Below, one piece after another: positions 1-8,586 of a stretch of DNA of 64,000 nt. Origin of the DNA: Nocardia fluminea (lineage in GTDB: Bacteria; Actinomycetota; Actinomycetes; Mycobacteriales; Mycobacteriaceae); assembly GCF_002846365.1 (NCBI RefSeq), contig NZ_PJMW01000002.1, forward strand, positions 5,456,001 through 5,520,000. The letters are read 5' to 3'. Below the pieces are notes generated by a model. The model had not been told where the DNA came from. It ran no database searches and saw only the letters and a program-made list of their open reading frames with translations. The position numbers were made by a program, and so were the translations under genes. Each line of letters starts with the position of its first letter. Position 1 is the first letter of the stretch.

Positions 1-921
1 GTGGGCGGCGTCGCCGAGCAGGGCCACCCGGCCGCTGCCCCACTCGGTCAGTGGGGGGCGGTCCTGCGCGGGCAGTGCGAGGATGTCCGATTCCGGGGTG
101 GCGGTGATGATCGCGGTGATCTCGGGTGCCCAGCTCGCGAATCTGGTGAGCAGATCGTCTTTGCCGTGCGGCCAGTCCGCGGCCTGCTCGGCGGTGGTGG
201 TCAGGGTGGCCCACCAGTAGACATTGCCGTGTCCGATGTCGTGGATGCCGAAGCGCATGCCCCTGCCCCAGTAGTGGATCGAGGCGCCGGGCTCGATCGC
301 CGGGTGCGCGAACGGAACCAGCGCCAGCCAGCACACGAACTTGCCCGGTCGCGGAGCCTCGGCGCCGTGCAGCTGGGCGCGGATCGCGGAGTTGATGCCG
401 TCCGCGCCGATCAGCACATCGGCGCTGAGGGTGCGGCCGTCGGCGAACTCGACCTGCACCGCGTCGGCGGTCTCGGTGAATGCGACCGCTTCGGCGCCGA
501 GCTCGACCCGTAGATCGTCGCCGCAGGCTGCCAGCAGCACGTCGTGGAGGTCTTTGCGGGCGAGTGCGACTGCGGGAGCGCCCAATTCGGCATCGATGCC
601 GGACACGTCGACGCGTCGCATGTCCGAACCGTCGGGCCGGCGGAAAGTGAACGATCGAGCCTGGGCGCCCGCTCGGAGCAGTTCCTCGTCGATGCCGAGA
701 TCGAGTGTGCGCAGCGCGTTCATTGCGTTCGACTGCACCGACAGACCGAATCCGGCCGCGCGCAGTTCCGGGCCGCGCTCGCACAGCACGACATCGATTC
801 CGGCCCGGCGCAGCGCCGCGGCAGCGGTGAGCCCGCCGATGCCTGCGCCGACCACTAGTGCCGACTTCACGGGAGAGTTCACTGGATTTCCTTGCTGTGT
901 AGCGGAATTCGTCAGGGTCAT
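1..921 (-). CDS. FAD-dependent monooxygenase, C-terminus outside the window
   Basis: Flavoprotein hydroxylase of the UbiH/p-hydroxybenzoate hydroxylase type. The 307 visible codons show the N-terminal Rossmann motif GAGIGG, the mid-protein GADGINSAIR (NADPH/FAD loop) and, at the window edge, GDAAH, the second FAD-binding motif. About 70-120 C-terminal residues are probably missing. The ATG at 921 overlaps the stop of the NRPS gene (ATGA), so the two are translationally coupled and the enzyme probably tailors the NRPS product. A GTG at residue 14 is an alternative start, but the overlap favours the ATG. Family assignment is firm; substrate is unknown. Confidence 0.85.
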   Translation of the reverse strand, partial: MTLTNSATQQGNPVNSPVKSALVVGAGIGGLTAAAALRRAGIDVVLCERGPELRAAGFGLSVQSNAMNALRTLDLGIDEELLRAGAQARSFTFRRPDGSDMRRVDVSGIDAELGAPAVALARKDLHDVLLAACGDDLRVELGAEAVAFTETADAVQVEFADGRTLSADVLIGADGINSAIRAQLHGAEAPRPGKFVCWLALVPFAHPAIEPGASIHYWGRGMRFGIHDIGHGNVYWWATLTTTAEQAADWPHGKDDLLTRFASWAPEITAIITATPESDILALPAQDRPPLTEWGSGRVALLGDAAH

Positions 922-3900
922 GATGCGGTCGCGGCCGCTTGTTCGAGCAATCGAGTCAGTCGGGCTGCCACTTCGGCGACATGCGGGGACTGGATCAACG
1001 TCAGATGGTCACCCGGTACCTCGATGACCTCGAGATGTCCTGTCGCGTAGGCATCCCAGCCGTTGGTCGGGTCGCGGTGCAGGGTGCCCGCCCGGTCGTG
1101 GGCGGGACGAAGCACCTGCGGCAGCGGCAGCGCGGCGCGCAGCAGGGTGACGTCGCCGTCGTAGGCCCGGGGCCGGTAGGCGTCGATCGCTCGCCACCCT
1201 GCCACGAACACCTCGAACAATCGCCGGACCAGGGCACGGGATCCGGTCGGCGGCAGCACGCCCGCTTCGACGGCGGTGGCGAGGATGAAGCCGAAGACGG
1301 CGTCGTCGGTGTCCAGCTCCCGCGGGATCTCGATCACCGCCGTGTCGGCGCCGCGGGCCAGCCACAGCAGTTCCCACAGGAAGAACTCGTAGAGCGCGTG
1401 TTCGGGCACCGGCATGCCGTCGCCGTGGCGCACGGTCATGGTGTCGATCAGGGCCAGGGTGCCCACCTCGTGACCGGCCCCGGCCAGTTGGCGGGCCATT
1501 TCGAAGGCGACCATCCCGCCCAGTGACCACCCGCCCAGATGGTAGGGCCCCGCCGGCTGAACGCGGCGCAGCGCGGCGATGTAGTTGCTGGCCATCTCCG
1601 CGATCGACTCTGCCGGGGTGCTGCCCGTCTCGAGGCCCGCGGCCTGCAGACCGTACAGCGGCTGACCGTCGGGCAGGTATTTGCTCAATTCGAGGTAGCA
1701 GAGCACATTTCCGCCGATCGGGTGCACGAGGAACAGGGGAGTCCCGGTACCCGGCCGCAGGAGCACCAGCGGGTCGAAACCCGTCTCGGCACGTTCGTCG
1801 AGCTGTGCGGCGAGGGCGGCGACCGTGGGTCCGGTGACCAGAGTGGAGACCGGCAGCGACACCCCGTAGCGCTGCTCGATCGACACGATCAGCCGCATCG
1901 CGGTGAGGGACGTACCGCCGAGAGCGAAGAAATCGTCGTGCACGCCGATCTCGGGCAGGCCGAGTGCTTCGGCCATCAGGGTCGCCAGCCCTGATTCCGC
2001 GGGCGTGCGGGGGCGAACCCGGCCCGCCGAGGTGACGGCGGGCAGTGCCATCCCGGCCAGGACGGCGTCGGCCCGTTTGCCGCTCGGGGTCAGCGGCACG
2101 GCGTCGAGCCAGACCAGGCGACTGGGAATCATGTAGTCCGGCAACCATTCCCGCAGGGCAGCGGTGATCGCAGGCTCGTCGACATCGGCACGGGAGCCGA
2201 CCAGGAACGCCACCAGTACGGTGTGGGCGCTGGAGGCAGCCGCGGCGGTGTGCGCCACCACAGCGACTTCGGTGACACCGGGCAACGGCGCGGTGACGCG
2301 GTGCAGCGCCAGCTCCACTTCCCGCGGTTCCACCCGGTGACCGCGGATCTTGACCTGTCCGCCGCGTCGGCCGTCGCTGATCACCGCACCGCCGGGCAGC
2401 CGGCGGCCGATATCGCCGGTCCGGTACAGCCGGCGCCGCGGTGCGAACGGGTGCGCGACAAAGGCTGCCTCGGTGAGATCGGGCCGGTTCTCGTAGCCGT
2501 CGGCAAGGGCGGCGCCGCCGAGGTAGATCTCGCCGGGCACGTAGTCGGGTACCGGGCGCAGCCGGTCGTCGAGGACGAGGATCTCCACGCCGTCGATGGC
2601 GGTACCGATCGGTGGCAGCGCCGGGAACAGCGCCGGGTCGCCGGTCATGGTGTATCGAGTGGCGACATGGGTTTCGGTGGGACCGTACTGGTTCTCCAGC
2701 AGCACGTCGGTGCCTGCCGCGCACAGCGCCCTGATCTCGTCGGTGACGCGCAGTTGCTCGCCGGAGGAGATGATCACCCGCAGCCCCGCTGGTGCTGTGC
2801 CGAGCCGGATCGCGGCCTCGGCCAGCTGTTGCAACGCCACATAGGGCAGGAAGATCCGTTCGGCGCCGGTACTGGTGAGCACGCGGGCCAAAGCGGGCAG
2901 ATCGCGGCGCTGCTCCTCGCTCAGCAAGATGAGCCGACCCCCGCCGCACAGCGTCGAATAGATCTCCTGGAACGACACATCGAACGACAACGGGGCGAAT
3001 TGTGTGGTCGCCGGTGCCTGTTCGAGGCCGGGGACCATTCCGCTCGCGGTGGAGAGCTGCCAGCGGATCAGATTGGCCAGCGCGCGATGCGGCATGGCCA
3101 CACCCTTGGGCGTCCCGGTGGAGCCCGAGGTGAACAACACGTACGCGGTGGCCTCGGGATCGCTCGCGGGCAGTGCGGCAGTGGTTTCCGCGGCGAGGAG
3201 TTCGTCGAGGATGAGACGGGAATACCGTGGTGGCACCAGAGTCTCGTGGCCGGCGCCGGTGATCACCGCGAACGGCTGTGCCTGTTCGAGCATCGCGTGC
3301 AGGCGCGAGACCGGGTAGGTGACATCGAGTGGTACGCAGGCCGCGCCCGCCTTGGCGATTCCCAGGACCGTCGCGATCTGTTCGGGAGATCGGTCCAGGG
3401 CCACCGCGATGCGGTCGCCCTGACGTGCTCCGTGTGCCACCAGTGTCGAGGCGACGCGGTTGGCCAGAGTGAGTAACTCCGCGTAAGTCACCGCGCGACT
3501 GCCGAATTCGACGGCCACCGCATCGGGTGTGCGGGCTGCGCACGCATCGAAGAGGTCGATCACCGTGTCGGAGGCGGGCGTGGCGACCGATGCTTGCGGA
3601 GCGGGAGCAAGCGAGCCGAAGTCCACCGTGGCCGAAGGATCGCCGGTGAGCAGATCGAGCACGCGCAGGTAGGTTTCGCCGATATCGACGAGCTGGTCGT
3701 GGGTGTATGTCGCGGGGTCGCCGTCGAGGCGCAGTGCCAGCGTTCCGTCCAGCGGGTTGCGGATCGCGTTGACCAGCAGCGCGAAGTTGGTGTCCTCGCG
3801 AATATCGATGCCGAGCAGGGTCACGTCCAGTGCGTCCATGGCCGCGCCCGCGGCATGGAAGTGCACATAGTTGAACGCGGTGTCGAGGACCACGCCTACC

Positions 3901-5939
3901 TCGCGCTGGATGTCGGTGAGCGGGAACCGCCGGTGTTGTGCGCTGTTGCGCTCCCGCTCGAAGACAGCGGTGAGCACCTCACGTCCACTGCGACCGCCGA
4001 AGTTCAGGCGCAGCGGCATCGTGTTCAGGAACAGTCCGGCCATGCGTTCGGCGTCGATGCGCTCCGGCCGCCCGTGGGTGACGACACCGGTGGTCACATC
4101 CGTCCGTCCGGTCAACAGGCCGACGGTGCACAGGTGCGCCGCCAGCAGGACTGCCTTGACCGGGATATGCGCGGCGCCGGCTACCTCGTCGGCACGTGCG
4201 AGCAACTCGGCATCGACCGGAACCGACACCGAAACACGCGCCTGCGGTGGACCCGCGGTCGGTGTCGCGTCCACGTGAACATGGGGGCGCAGTCCGGGGA
4301 CGCGGATCGTCTCCGTACCGTCGAGCCCCCCCGCCCAGTACTGCCGATCGGCTGGATCGTCGAGCGAATCACGCTCGGCACGAACATATTCGGCGAAAGA
4401 CGGCAGCTCGGTGGGGAACTCGCCCGCGCCCCGGTAGTCCGCGAGCAGTTCCGAGATCAGCGTCGCCACGCTCCAGCCGTCGAGGATGGCGTGGTGGAAC
4501 GACAGCACCAACTCGATTCGATCGGCGAGCCGGAACACCGTGAGATCGAACAGGCCCGGCTGCTCGAAGGCATACCGGCGCAGGCGGCGTTGCTCGATAT
4601 GGTCGCGAATCAGGGTCTCGGCCTCGTCGGCGTCGGTCGCGCGCAGGTCGGCGATCGTCAGTGGGGGATCGAGATGGGCGTGCACGAGTTGCAAAGGCTC
4701 GGAGTAGCCGGCGAGCTCGAAGGAGGTGCGCAGCATCGGGTGCCGGGCGACCGATCGCGACGTCGCAGCTCGCAGTGCGGCCTCGTCCCACGGCATCCGC
4801 AGCGAATACCGGAAAACATCGTGGTAGAGCGATGATTCGGCGCGTTCTCGGCTGTGGAACAGCATGCCCAGCTGCAACCTGGTCAACGGGTACGCGTCCA
4901 CCACGTGCCGAAGGCGGGCCCGGTCGATCCCGGCCACGAGTTCGAACGGGGCCAGGGCGGTGGCCGCGACGGCGCCCGTGCCCGCCCGCTCGGCCAGTTC
5001 GGCGATTGTGGGGCATTCGGCGATGTCACGGGCGCTGATCACCAGGCCCCTGGCCTCTGCTCGGGCTCGCACACGCAGCAGCAGAATCGAGTCGCCACCG
5101 AGGTCGTAGAAGTTGTCGAACACCGACACCGAGTCGCGGTCGAGCACCTCACGCCAGATGAGCGCCAGCTGTTCCTCGACCGGTGTGCGGGGAGCGGTGT
5201 GCCCGGCGGTCGAGGCCTCGGCGGTGATCGCGGCGAGCCCGGCACGATCGGCCTTGCCGCTCGGGGTCAGCGGGATCGCGTCGACGCGCACGAACAGTGA
5301 CGGAATCATGAACTCCGGCAACGTCTTCGACAATGCCGCACGCAGTGCGGCGGGCTCCGGCGCGGATGTCGCCACACAATACGCGGCCAGATAGGTGCCG
5401 CGGTCGGGCACGGCCCGGTCGATGACCGTGGCAGCGGTGATGCCCGGCAGTGCGGCCAGTGCGTTCTCGACCTCGCCCAGCTCGACCCGGTTGCCCCGGA
5501 TCTTCACCTGCCGGTCGATGCGGCCCAGATACTCCAGTGCACCGTCGGCTAGGCGGCGAGCCAGATCGCCGGTGCGATACATCCGCTCGCCCGGATGGAA
5601 CGGGTCGGCGACGAATTTCTCCGCCGTCAGTTCCGGGCGATCGCGGTAGTCGCGCGCCAGACCGGCTCCGGCAATGCACAATTCGCCCGCGACGCCGACC
5701 GGTTGGGGTTGATCGGACGGGCCGAGCACGTACAGGCGGGTGTTGTCGATCGGCCGGCCGATCGGCACCCGGGTCACCGTCTGGGCAGGGTCGACCGGGC
5801 AGTCGTAATAGGACACATCCACGGTTGCCTCAGTCGGGCCGTACAGGTTGACCAGACGTGGCACGGTGGCGCCGCGCCCGGCGAAAGTCTGATTCCACCG
5901 GTTGACGACATCACCTCGCGTCGGAAGCCCCCGCCTCAT
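918..5939 (-). CDS. Nonribosomal peptide synthetase, terminal module, N-terminally truncated
   Basis: 1673 residues. Order: partial adenylation domain A1 (1-240, beginning just before NLYGPTEATV), carrier T1 (250-320, LGGDSI, Ser285), condensation C (345-780, HHAILDG at 483-489), A2 (795-1300, FTSGSTGTPKG at 938), carrier T2 (LGGTSL, Ser1345) and type I thioesterase (1390-1673, GWSLGG with Ser1473, GDH near the C-terminus). The thioesterase marks this as the last, product-releasing subunit. A1 lacks about 300 residues including its core ATP loop, and an in-frame stop lies about 50 bp upstream of the ATG, so the gene is truncated or mis-joined. In A2 the hinge motif GRxD reads GRRGGQ. My partial reading of the A2 pocket (DVQ-?-I-S-Q-V-A) does not give a substrate I would trust. 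It is followed by the coupled FAD monooxygenase. Confidence 0.9.
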   Translation of the reverse strand: MRRGLPTRGDVVNRWNQTFAGRGATVPRLVNLYGPTEATVDVSYYDCPVDPAQTVTRVPIGRPIDNTRLYVLGPSDQPQPVGVAGELCIAGAGLARDYRDRPELTAEKFVADPFHPGERMYRTGDLARRLADGALEYLGRIDRQVKIRGNRVELGEVENALAALPGITAATVIDRAVPDRGTYLAAYCVATSAPEPAALRAALSKTLPEFMIPSLFVRVDAIPLTPSGKADRAGLAAITAEASTAGHTAPRTPVEEQLALIWREVLDRDSVSVFDNFYDLGGDSILLLRVRARAEARGLVISARDIAECPTIAELAERAGTGAVAATALAPFELVAGIDRARLRHVVDAYPLTRLQLGMLFHSRERAESSLYHDVFRYSLRMPWDEAALRAATSRSVARHPMLRTSFELAGYSEPLQLVHAHLDPPLTIADLRATDADEAETLIRDHIEQRRLRRYAFEQPGLFDLTVFRLADRIELVLSFHHAILDGWSVATLISELLADYRGAGEFPTELPSFAEYVRAERDSLDDPADRQYWAGGLDGTETIRVPGLRPHVHVDATPTAGPPQARVSVSVPVDAELLARADEVAGAAHIPVKAVLLAAHLCTVGLLTGRTDVTTGVVTHGRPERIDAERMAGLFLNTMPLRLNFGGRSGREVLTAVFERERNSAQHRRFPLTDIQREVGVVLDTAFNYVHFHAAGAAMDALDVTLLGIDIREDTNFALLVNAIRNPLDGTLALRLDGDPATYTHDQLVDIGETYLRVLDLLTGDPSATVDFGSLAPAPQASVATPASDTVIDLFDACAARTPDAVAVEFGSRAVTYAELLTLANRVASTLVAHGARQGDRIAVALDRSPEQIATVLGIAKAGAACVPLDVTYPVSRLHAMLEQAQPFAVITGAGHETLVPPRYSRLILDELLAAETTAALPASDPEATAYVLFTSGSTGTPKGVAMPHRALANLIRWQLSTASGMVPGLEQAPATTQFAPLSFDVSFQEIYSTLCGGGRLILLSEEQRRDLPALARVLTSTGAERIFLPYVALQQLAEAAIRLGTAPAGLRVIISSGEQLRVTDEIRALCAAGTDVLLENQYGPTETHVATRYTMTGDPALFPALPPIGTAIDGVEILVLDDRLRPVPDYVPGEIYLGGAALADGYENRPDLTEAAFVAHPFAPRRRLYRTGDIGRRLPGGAVISDGRRGGQVKIRGHRVEPREVELALHRVTAPLPGVTEVAVVAHTAAAASSAHTVLVAFLVGSRADVDEPAITAALREWLPDYMIPSRLVWLDAVPLTPSGKRADAVLAGMALPAVTSAGRVRPRTPAESGLATLMAEALGLPEIGVHDDFFALGGTSLTAMRLIVSIEQRYGVSLPVSTLVTGPTVAALAAQLDERAETGFDPLVLLRPGTGTPLFLVHPIGGNVLCYLELSKYLPDGQPLYGLQAAGLETGSTPAESIAEMASNYIAALRRVQPAGPYHLGGWSLGGMVAFEMARQLAGAGHEVGTLALIDTMTVRHGDGMPVPEHALYEFFLWELLWLARGADTAVIEIPRELDTDDAVFGFILATAVEAGVLPPTGSRALVRRLFEVFVAGWRAIDAYRPRAYDGDVTLLRAALPLPQVLRPAHDRAGTLHRDPTNGWDAYATGHLEVIEVPGDHLTLIQSPHVAEVAARLTRLLEQAAATAS

Positions 5940-6048
5940 GTTGTTCGCTGATCGTACGCCTGGCGCCCGGCCGCGGAAATCCCACGGACCTACAGGTCAC
6001 GGGTATCGAATCGAAACCCACTGACCATCGGGGCCGGTCGAACGGGCG

Positions 6049-6570
6049 TCAGGATTCCCCGCGCTGGACCTGAGTCCGCAGAATCCGGTCGCGGTAGATC
6101 CGCAGTGCCGCGACGACAGCGAATACCGCGGTGAGTGCTCCCAGCACCACCCGCACCGTGTGCGCGACCCCGATTTCGTCGGCCGTGCGGCGCAGTTCGT
6201 CGACCGTGTGCAGCGCGCGATCGTCGAACAGAATCGTCCACCGCGGCCACAGGTACAGCGCTGACAACAGGAACAGCCCGGACACCAACGAGAGCATCGA
6301 GGCAAGGGTCCAGACACGCGACGCCCTCGCCCACAGAGTCGCCGCGACAGCGACCACGCCGGTCAGCATCAGGGTGGCCCCCAGCGGACGCATCACGCTG
6401 CCGACCGAGACGACGGCGGTGAACTCGTCGGCCACGATCAGCGACGCCGGTATATCGTAAAAATAGTTCGGGTACAGGAAAACGGTCTCGGCGATCATGG
6501 TGCAGAACACCAAGGTCGCCAGTGCCGCGTACACGGTGGTGACCGCGAGTGCCGCGGTGAGTTTTCGCAT
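6049..6570 (-). CDS. Four-helix membrane protein, DUF1772-like
   Basis: 173 residues with four hydrophobic segments (about 5-28, 48-72, 78-100 and 143-163) and the pattern of DUF1772/anthrone-oxygenase-like proteins: a helix followed by an aromatic loop (FLYPNYFYDIP), then an RT..RV helix. The ATG at 6570 is chosen because AGAAGGGG lies 8 nt upstream; an in-frame ATG at 6651 would add an arginine-rich, non-membrane extension. Family function is unsettled: some relatives are anthrone oxidases, others have no known role. It lies 109 bp upstream of the truncated NRPS on the same strand. Confidence 0.6.
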   Translation of the reverse strand: MRKLTAALAVTTVYAALATLVFCTMIAETVFLYPNYFYDIPASLIVADEFTAVVSVGSVMRPLGATLMLTGVVAVAATLWARASRVWTLASMLSLVSGLFLLSALYLWPRWTILFDDRALHTVDELRRTADEIGVAHTVRVVLGALTAVFAVVAALRIYRDRILRTQVQRGES

Positions 6571-6954
6571 GGAACGGCCCCTTCTGGAGTTCTGCGGTCG
6601 ACGGTAGGCAGATTCGGTAGCGACCACATCCGGCACCGACCCTGAAACCATCTCGGGGAACTCCCCGACTCACCCGCCCTCCGAACCGTTGATCCACACC
6701 GGCGCGAATCCCTCGTTCGAGCGAATCATTGTGAGTTCCAGGCAGTTCGACGGTCGTATCCGCCACCGAGTCCGCGTTTCGGCCTCGCCGTTCAGAACGC
6801 TGGTTCCACGTGTGGAGGGGTGGCGGCCGGACCTGTCCGCATGCCAGAGGAGACTCAGCACGCGCGCCGCCACTTCTCCGGTGCGTAACACGCGGGGAGC
6901 CGGATCCGACCGGATTGGTGAGAGCTGGGCAATCGAGGACGGGACGGAGGGCGC
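6571..6954. other. Intergenic region without a recognisable gene
   Basis: 384 bp between two divergently oriented genes. Short open frames here (for example 6689-6958) are arginine- and serine-rich and resemble no protein. The right end carries the Shine-Dalgarno GGAGG at 6946-6950 for the next gene. I see no convincing promoter, repeat or hairpin. Confidence 0.4.
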
Positions 6955-7288
6955 GTGACAGTCGGCCGGATGAAGCGAACAGCCGTGATGGCCGCCGCCG
7001 TGGGCGCCTTGGGCCTCCTCGGCTACGGCGGGCTCGAGGCTACTCAGCCAACCGTCGTCGTCGGCGACGGGAACGCTGTAGCAGGGGGACTCGGCTCCAG
7101 CGAGGTTCCCGGCGGTGATGGATTCGGCGACGGCGATGCTATTCGGTTGGTCGCGGTTCCAGGAGACCACGGCAATGGCGGGAACAACGGAAACTCCGAC
7201 CCTGGCAGCGGGAACGGCAATCAGGGGAATGGTGGCGGTAACCAGGGCAATAACGGGAATCAGAACCCTGGCAGCGGCAACGGTAACC

Positions 7289-7291
7289 AGG
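7289..7291. repeat. Target-site duplication AGG, left copy
   Basis: AGG directly precedes the element's left TGAGG end and is repeated at 8584-8586 after the right end. A 3-bp duplication is typical of part of the IS3 family. Removing one copy restores a perfect repeat unit, which confirms the boundary. Confidence 0.9.
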
Positions 7292-7318
7292 TGAGGTTCC
7301 CCCGCTGAGCCGGAGAGC
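7292..7318. repeat. IS left terminal inverted repeat
   Basis: It starts TGAGGTTCCCCCGCT, followed by GAGC and CGGAGAGC, and pairs with the reverse complement of 8557-8583 at 23 of 27 positions. It lies just beyond the 3' end of the transposase gene. Confidence 0.9.
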
Positions 7319-7321
7319 GAA

Positions 7322-8215
7322 TTACCTGGTTCCGGCTGGAACCTGGCCATGGTAGCTGGCTTCGTACTCGTCGGGTGACTGCCAACCCAGCCTCTTCTGG
7401 ATCCGCTGGGTGTTGTACCAGCCATCGATGTAGGCGAACAAGGCGTTCTCGGCGTCTTCCCTTGTCCGCCAACTGTTCCGATACACCAACTCGGTCTTCA
7501 GAGTGGAGAAGAAGTTCTCCATGAGAGCGTTGTCGTAGCTGTCTCCGACTGAACCCATGGATTGCGCTATCCCGTTGTCTGCCAACCGGTTAGCGAACCG
7601 GATTGCCGTGTATGTCGACCCGCGATCGGAATGATGGACGAGCTGCCCGTCACGAACATCGCGGGTCCAGACCGCGTACTCGAGAGCGCCGAGAACCAGC
7701 TCGGTGTCACAACGGTCCGAGCACTTCCAGCCCACGATTCGGTTCGAGAACGCGTCCCGGACCGCGGCCAGCCAGAACACACCCTCGCCGCAGACGATGC
7801 GGGTGGCATCGGCGACCCACAGCCGGTCCGGCTCGCCGGCAGTGAAGTCCCGGTTGACCAGATCTGGAGCTGGGGCGGCACGCCGATCCTGTCGGGTCGA
7901 GCCCAGCCGCCACTTCTTCCGCAGGAACGCGCCCTGCAAACCCGCACTCCGCATCAACCGCTCAACGCGTTTGCGGCCGACCGAGAACCCGCGCCGGGCC
8001 AGCATCGCGTGAACCCGCGGCGACCCGTAAGTCCCGCCGGAGCTGGTATGGATATCGACGATCTCAGCCAGCAGCTCTTGGTCGGCCAGTTTCCGCCGTG
8101 ACGGCGCCTTCGCCTGCCGCAACCAGCCGTAATACGTCGAGGACGCGATCCCCAGAACCCGTAATACGAGCTCGACCGGGTGCTGCGGATATTCATTGAC
8201 GAACCGCACAATCAC
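7322..8215 (-). CDS. IS3-family transposase OrfB, DDE integrase
   Basis: 297 residues. An N-terminal HTH_21-like region (SGGTYGSPRVHAMLARRG, 59-76) is followed by a retroviral-type integrase core with Asp136 (WVADATRI), Asp197 (HHSDRGS) and Glu233 (DNALMENFFSTLK), a DD(35)E spacing. The C-terminus has the family YNTQRIQKRLGWQSP signature. It starts with GTG at 8215, overlapping the stop of orfA by 4 bp (GTGA). This permits translational coupling; many relatives instead make an OrfAB fusion by -1 frameshifting, but I see no A-rich slippery site here. Confidence 0.95.
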   Translation of the reverse strand: MIVRFVNEYPQHPVELVLRVLGIASSTYYGWLRQAKAPSRRKLADQELLAEIVDIHTSSGGTYGSPRVHAMLARRGFSVGRKRVERLMRSAGLQGAFLRKKWRLGSTRQDRRAAPAPDLVNRDFTAGEPDRLWVADATRIVCGEGVFWLAAVRDAFSNRIVGWKCSDRCDTELVLGALEYAVWTRDVRDGQLVHHSDRGSTYTAIRFANRLADNGIAQSMGSVGDSYDNALMENFFSTLKTELVYRNSWRTREDAENALFAYIDGWYNTQRIQKRLGWQSPDEYEASYHGQVPAGTR

Positions 8216-8517
8216 CGCCGGGTCTGGCCGAGCTCCGAGGCGAAATACGCACTCGCATCACGCAATACAGCGTTGACCCGCTCCAGCTCGGCGACTCGTT
8301 TACGGAGTTGCTTGTTCTCCTCGGCCATGTCGGTCGTCGGGCGGTCGTGGCGGTGGCCGGCATCGGCTTCGGCTTGGCGGATCCAGTTCCGCAATGCCTC
8401 GTGATGCACCCCGAGTTGCTCGGCGAGCTTCCGGATCGTCGGCTTGGGATCGGACTCTCGATACAACCGCACGGCTCGAGCTCTCAACTCGTCCGGATAT
8501 TTCTTCGGTGCTGCCAC
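8212..8517 (-). CDS. IS3-family transposase OrfA, HTH subunit
   Basis: 101 residues. An N-terminal helix-turn-helix of the HTH_Tnp_1 type (KKYPDELRARAVRLYRES ... RKLAEQLGVHHEALRNWI) is followed by a leucine-zipper-like coiled coil (ENKQLRKRVAELERVNAVL). It binds the element ends and partners OrfB. It is transcribed from the right end of the element toward orfB. Confidence 0.95.
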   Translation of the reverse strand: MAAPKKYPDELRARAVRLYRESDPKPTIRKLAEQLGVHHEALRNWIRQAEADAGHRHDRPTTDMAEENKQLRKRVAELERVNAVLRDASAYFASELGQTRR

Positions 8518-8556
8518 TGATCGACTCCTTCCGGTCCTATAGGACCACGGGTTGGA

Positions 8557-8583
8557 GCTCTCCGTGAAAGCGGGGGAACCTCA
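8557..8583. repeat. IS right terminal inverted repeat
   Basis: Its reverse complement starts TGAGGTTCCCCCGCT and ends CGGAGAGC, mirroring 7292-7318. The transposase promoter must lie between this end and the orfA start at 8517. Confidence 0.9.
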
Positions 8584-8586
8584 AGG
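8584..8586. repeat. Target-site duplication AGG, right copy
   Basis: Second copy of the AGG at 7289-7291, directly after the element's right end. From 8587 the coding frame of the disrupted repeat protein resumes. Confidence 0.9.

Larger units (their letters stand above)
7292..8583 (-). mobile_element. Complete IS3-family insertion sequence, 1292 bp
   Basis: The element has 27-bp imperfect inverted ends: both start TGAGGTTCCCCCGCT and share CGGAGAGC after a 4-base mismatch block. It carries two overlapping minus-strand frames, orfA (HTH) and orfB (DDE transposase), and is flanked by AGG duplications. Both frames are intact and the ends match well, so the insertion looks recent and the element may be active. 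It is inserted antisense to the disrupted surface-protein gene. Confidence 0.95.

Noticed and set aside
1009..3543. 844-codon open frame inside the NRPS gene on the same strand in another frame
   Set aside because: Arg/Pro/Gly-rich shadow of the NRPS; no domain, and the NRPS frame carries every motif.
984..3700. Substrate prediction for the second A domain
   Set aside because: I could read only part of the specificity pocket (DVQ-?-I-S-Q-V-A) and do not trust a match to a known code such as proline.
6689..6958. 89-codon frame in the gap before the repeat-protein gene
   Set aside because: Composition is Arg/Ser-rich and it overlaps the ribosome site of the next gene; nothing supports it.
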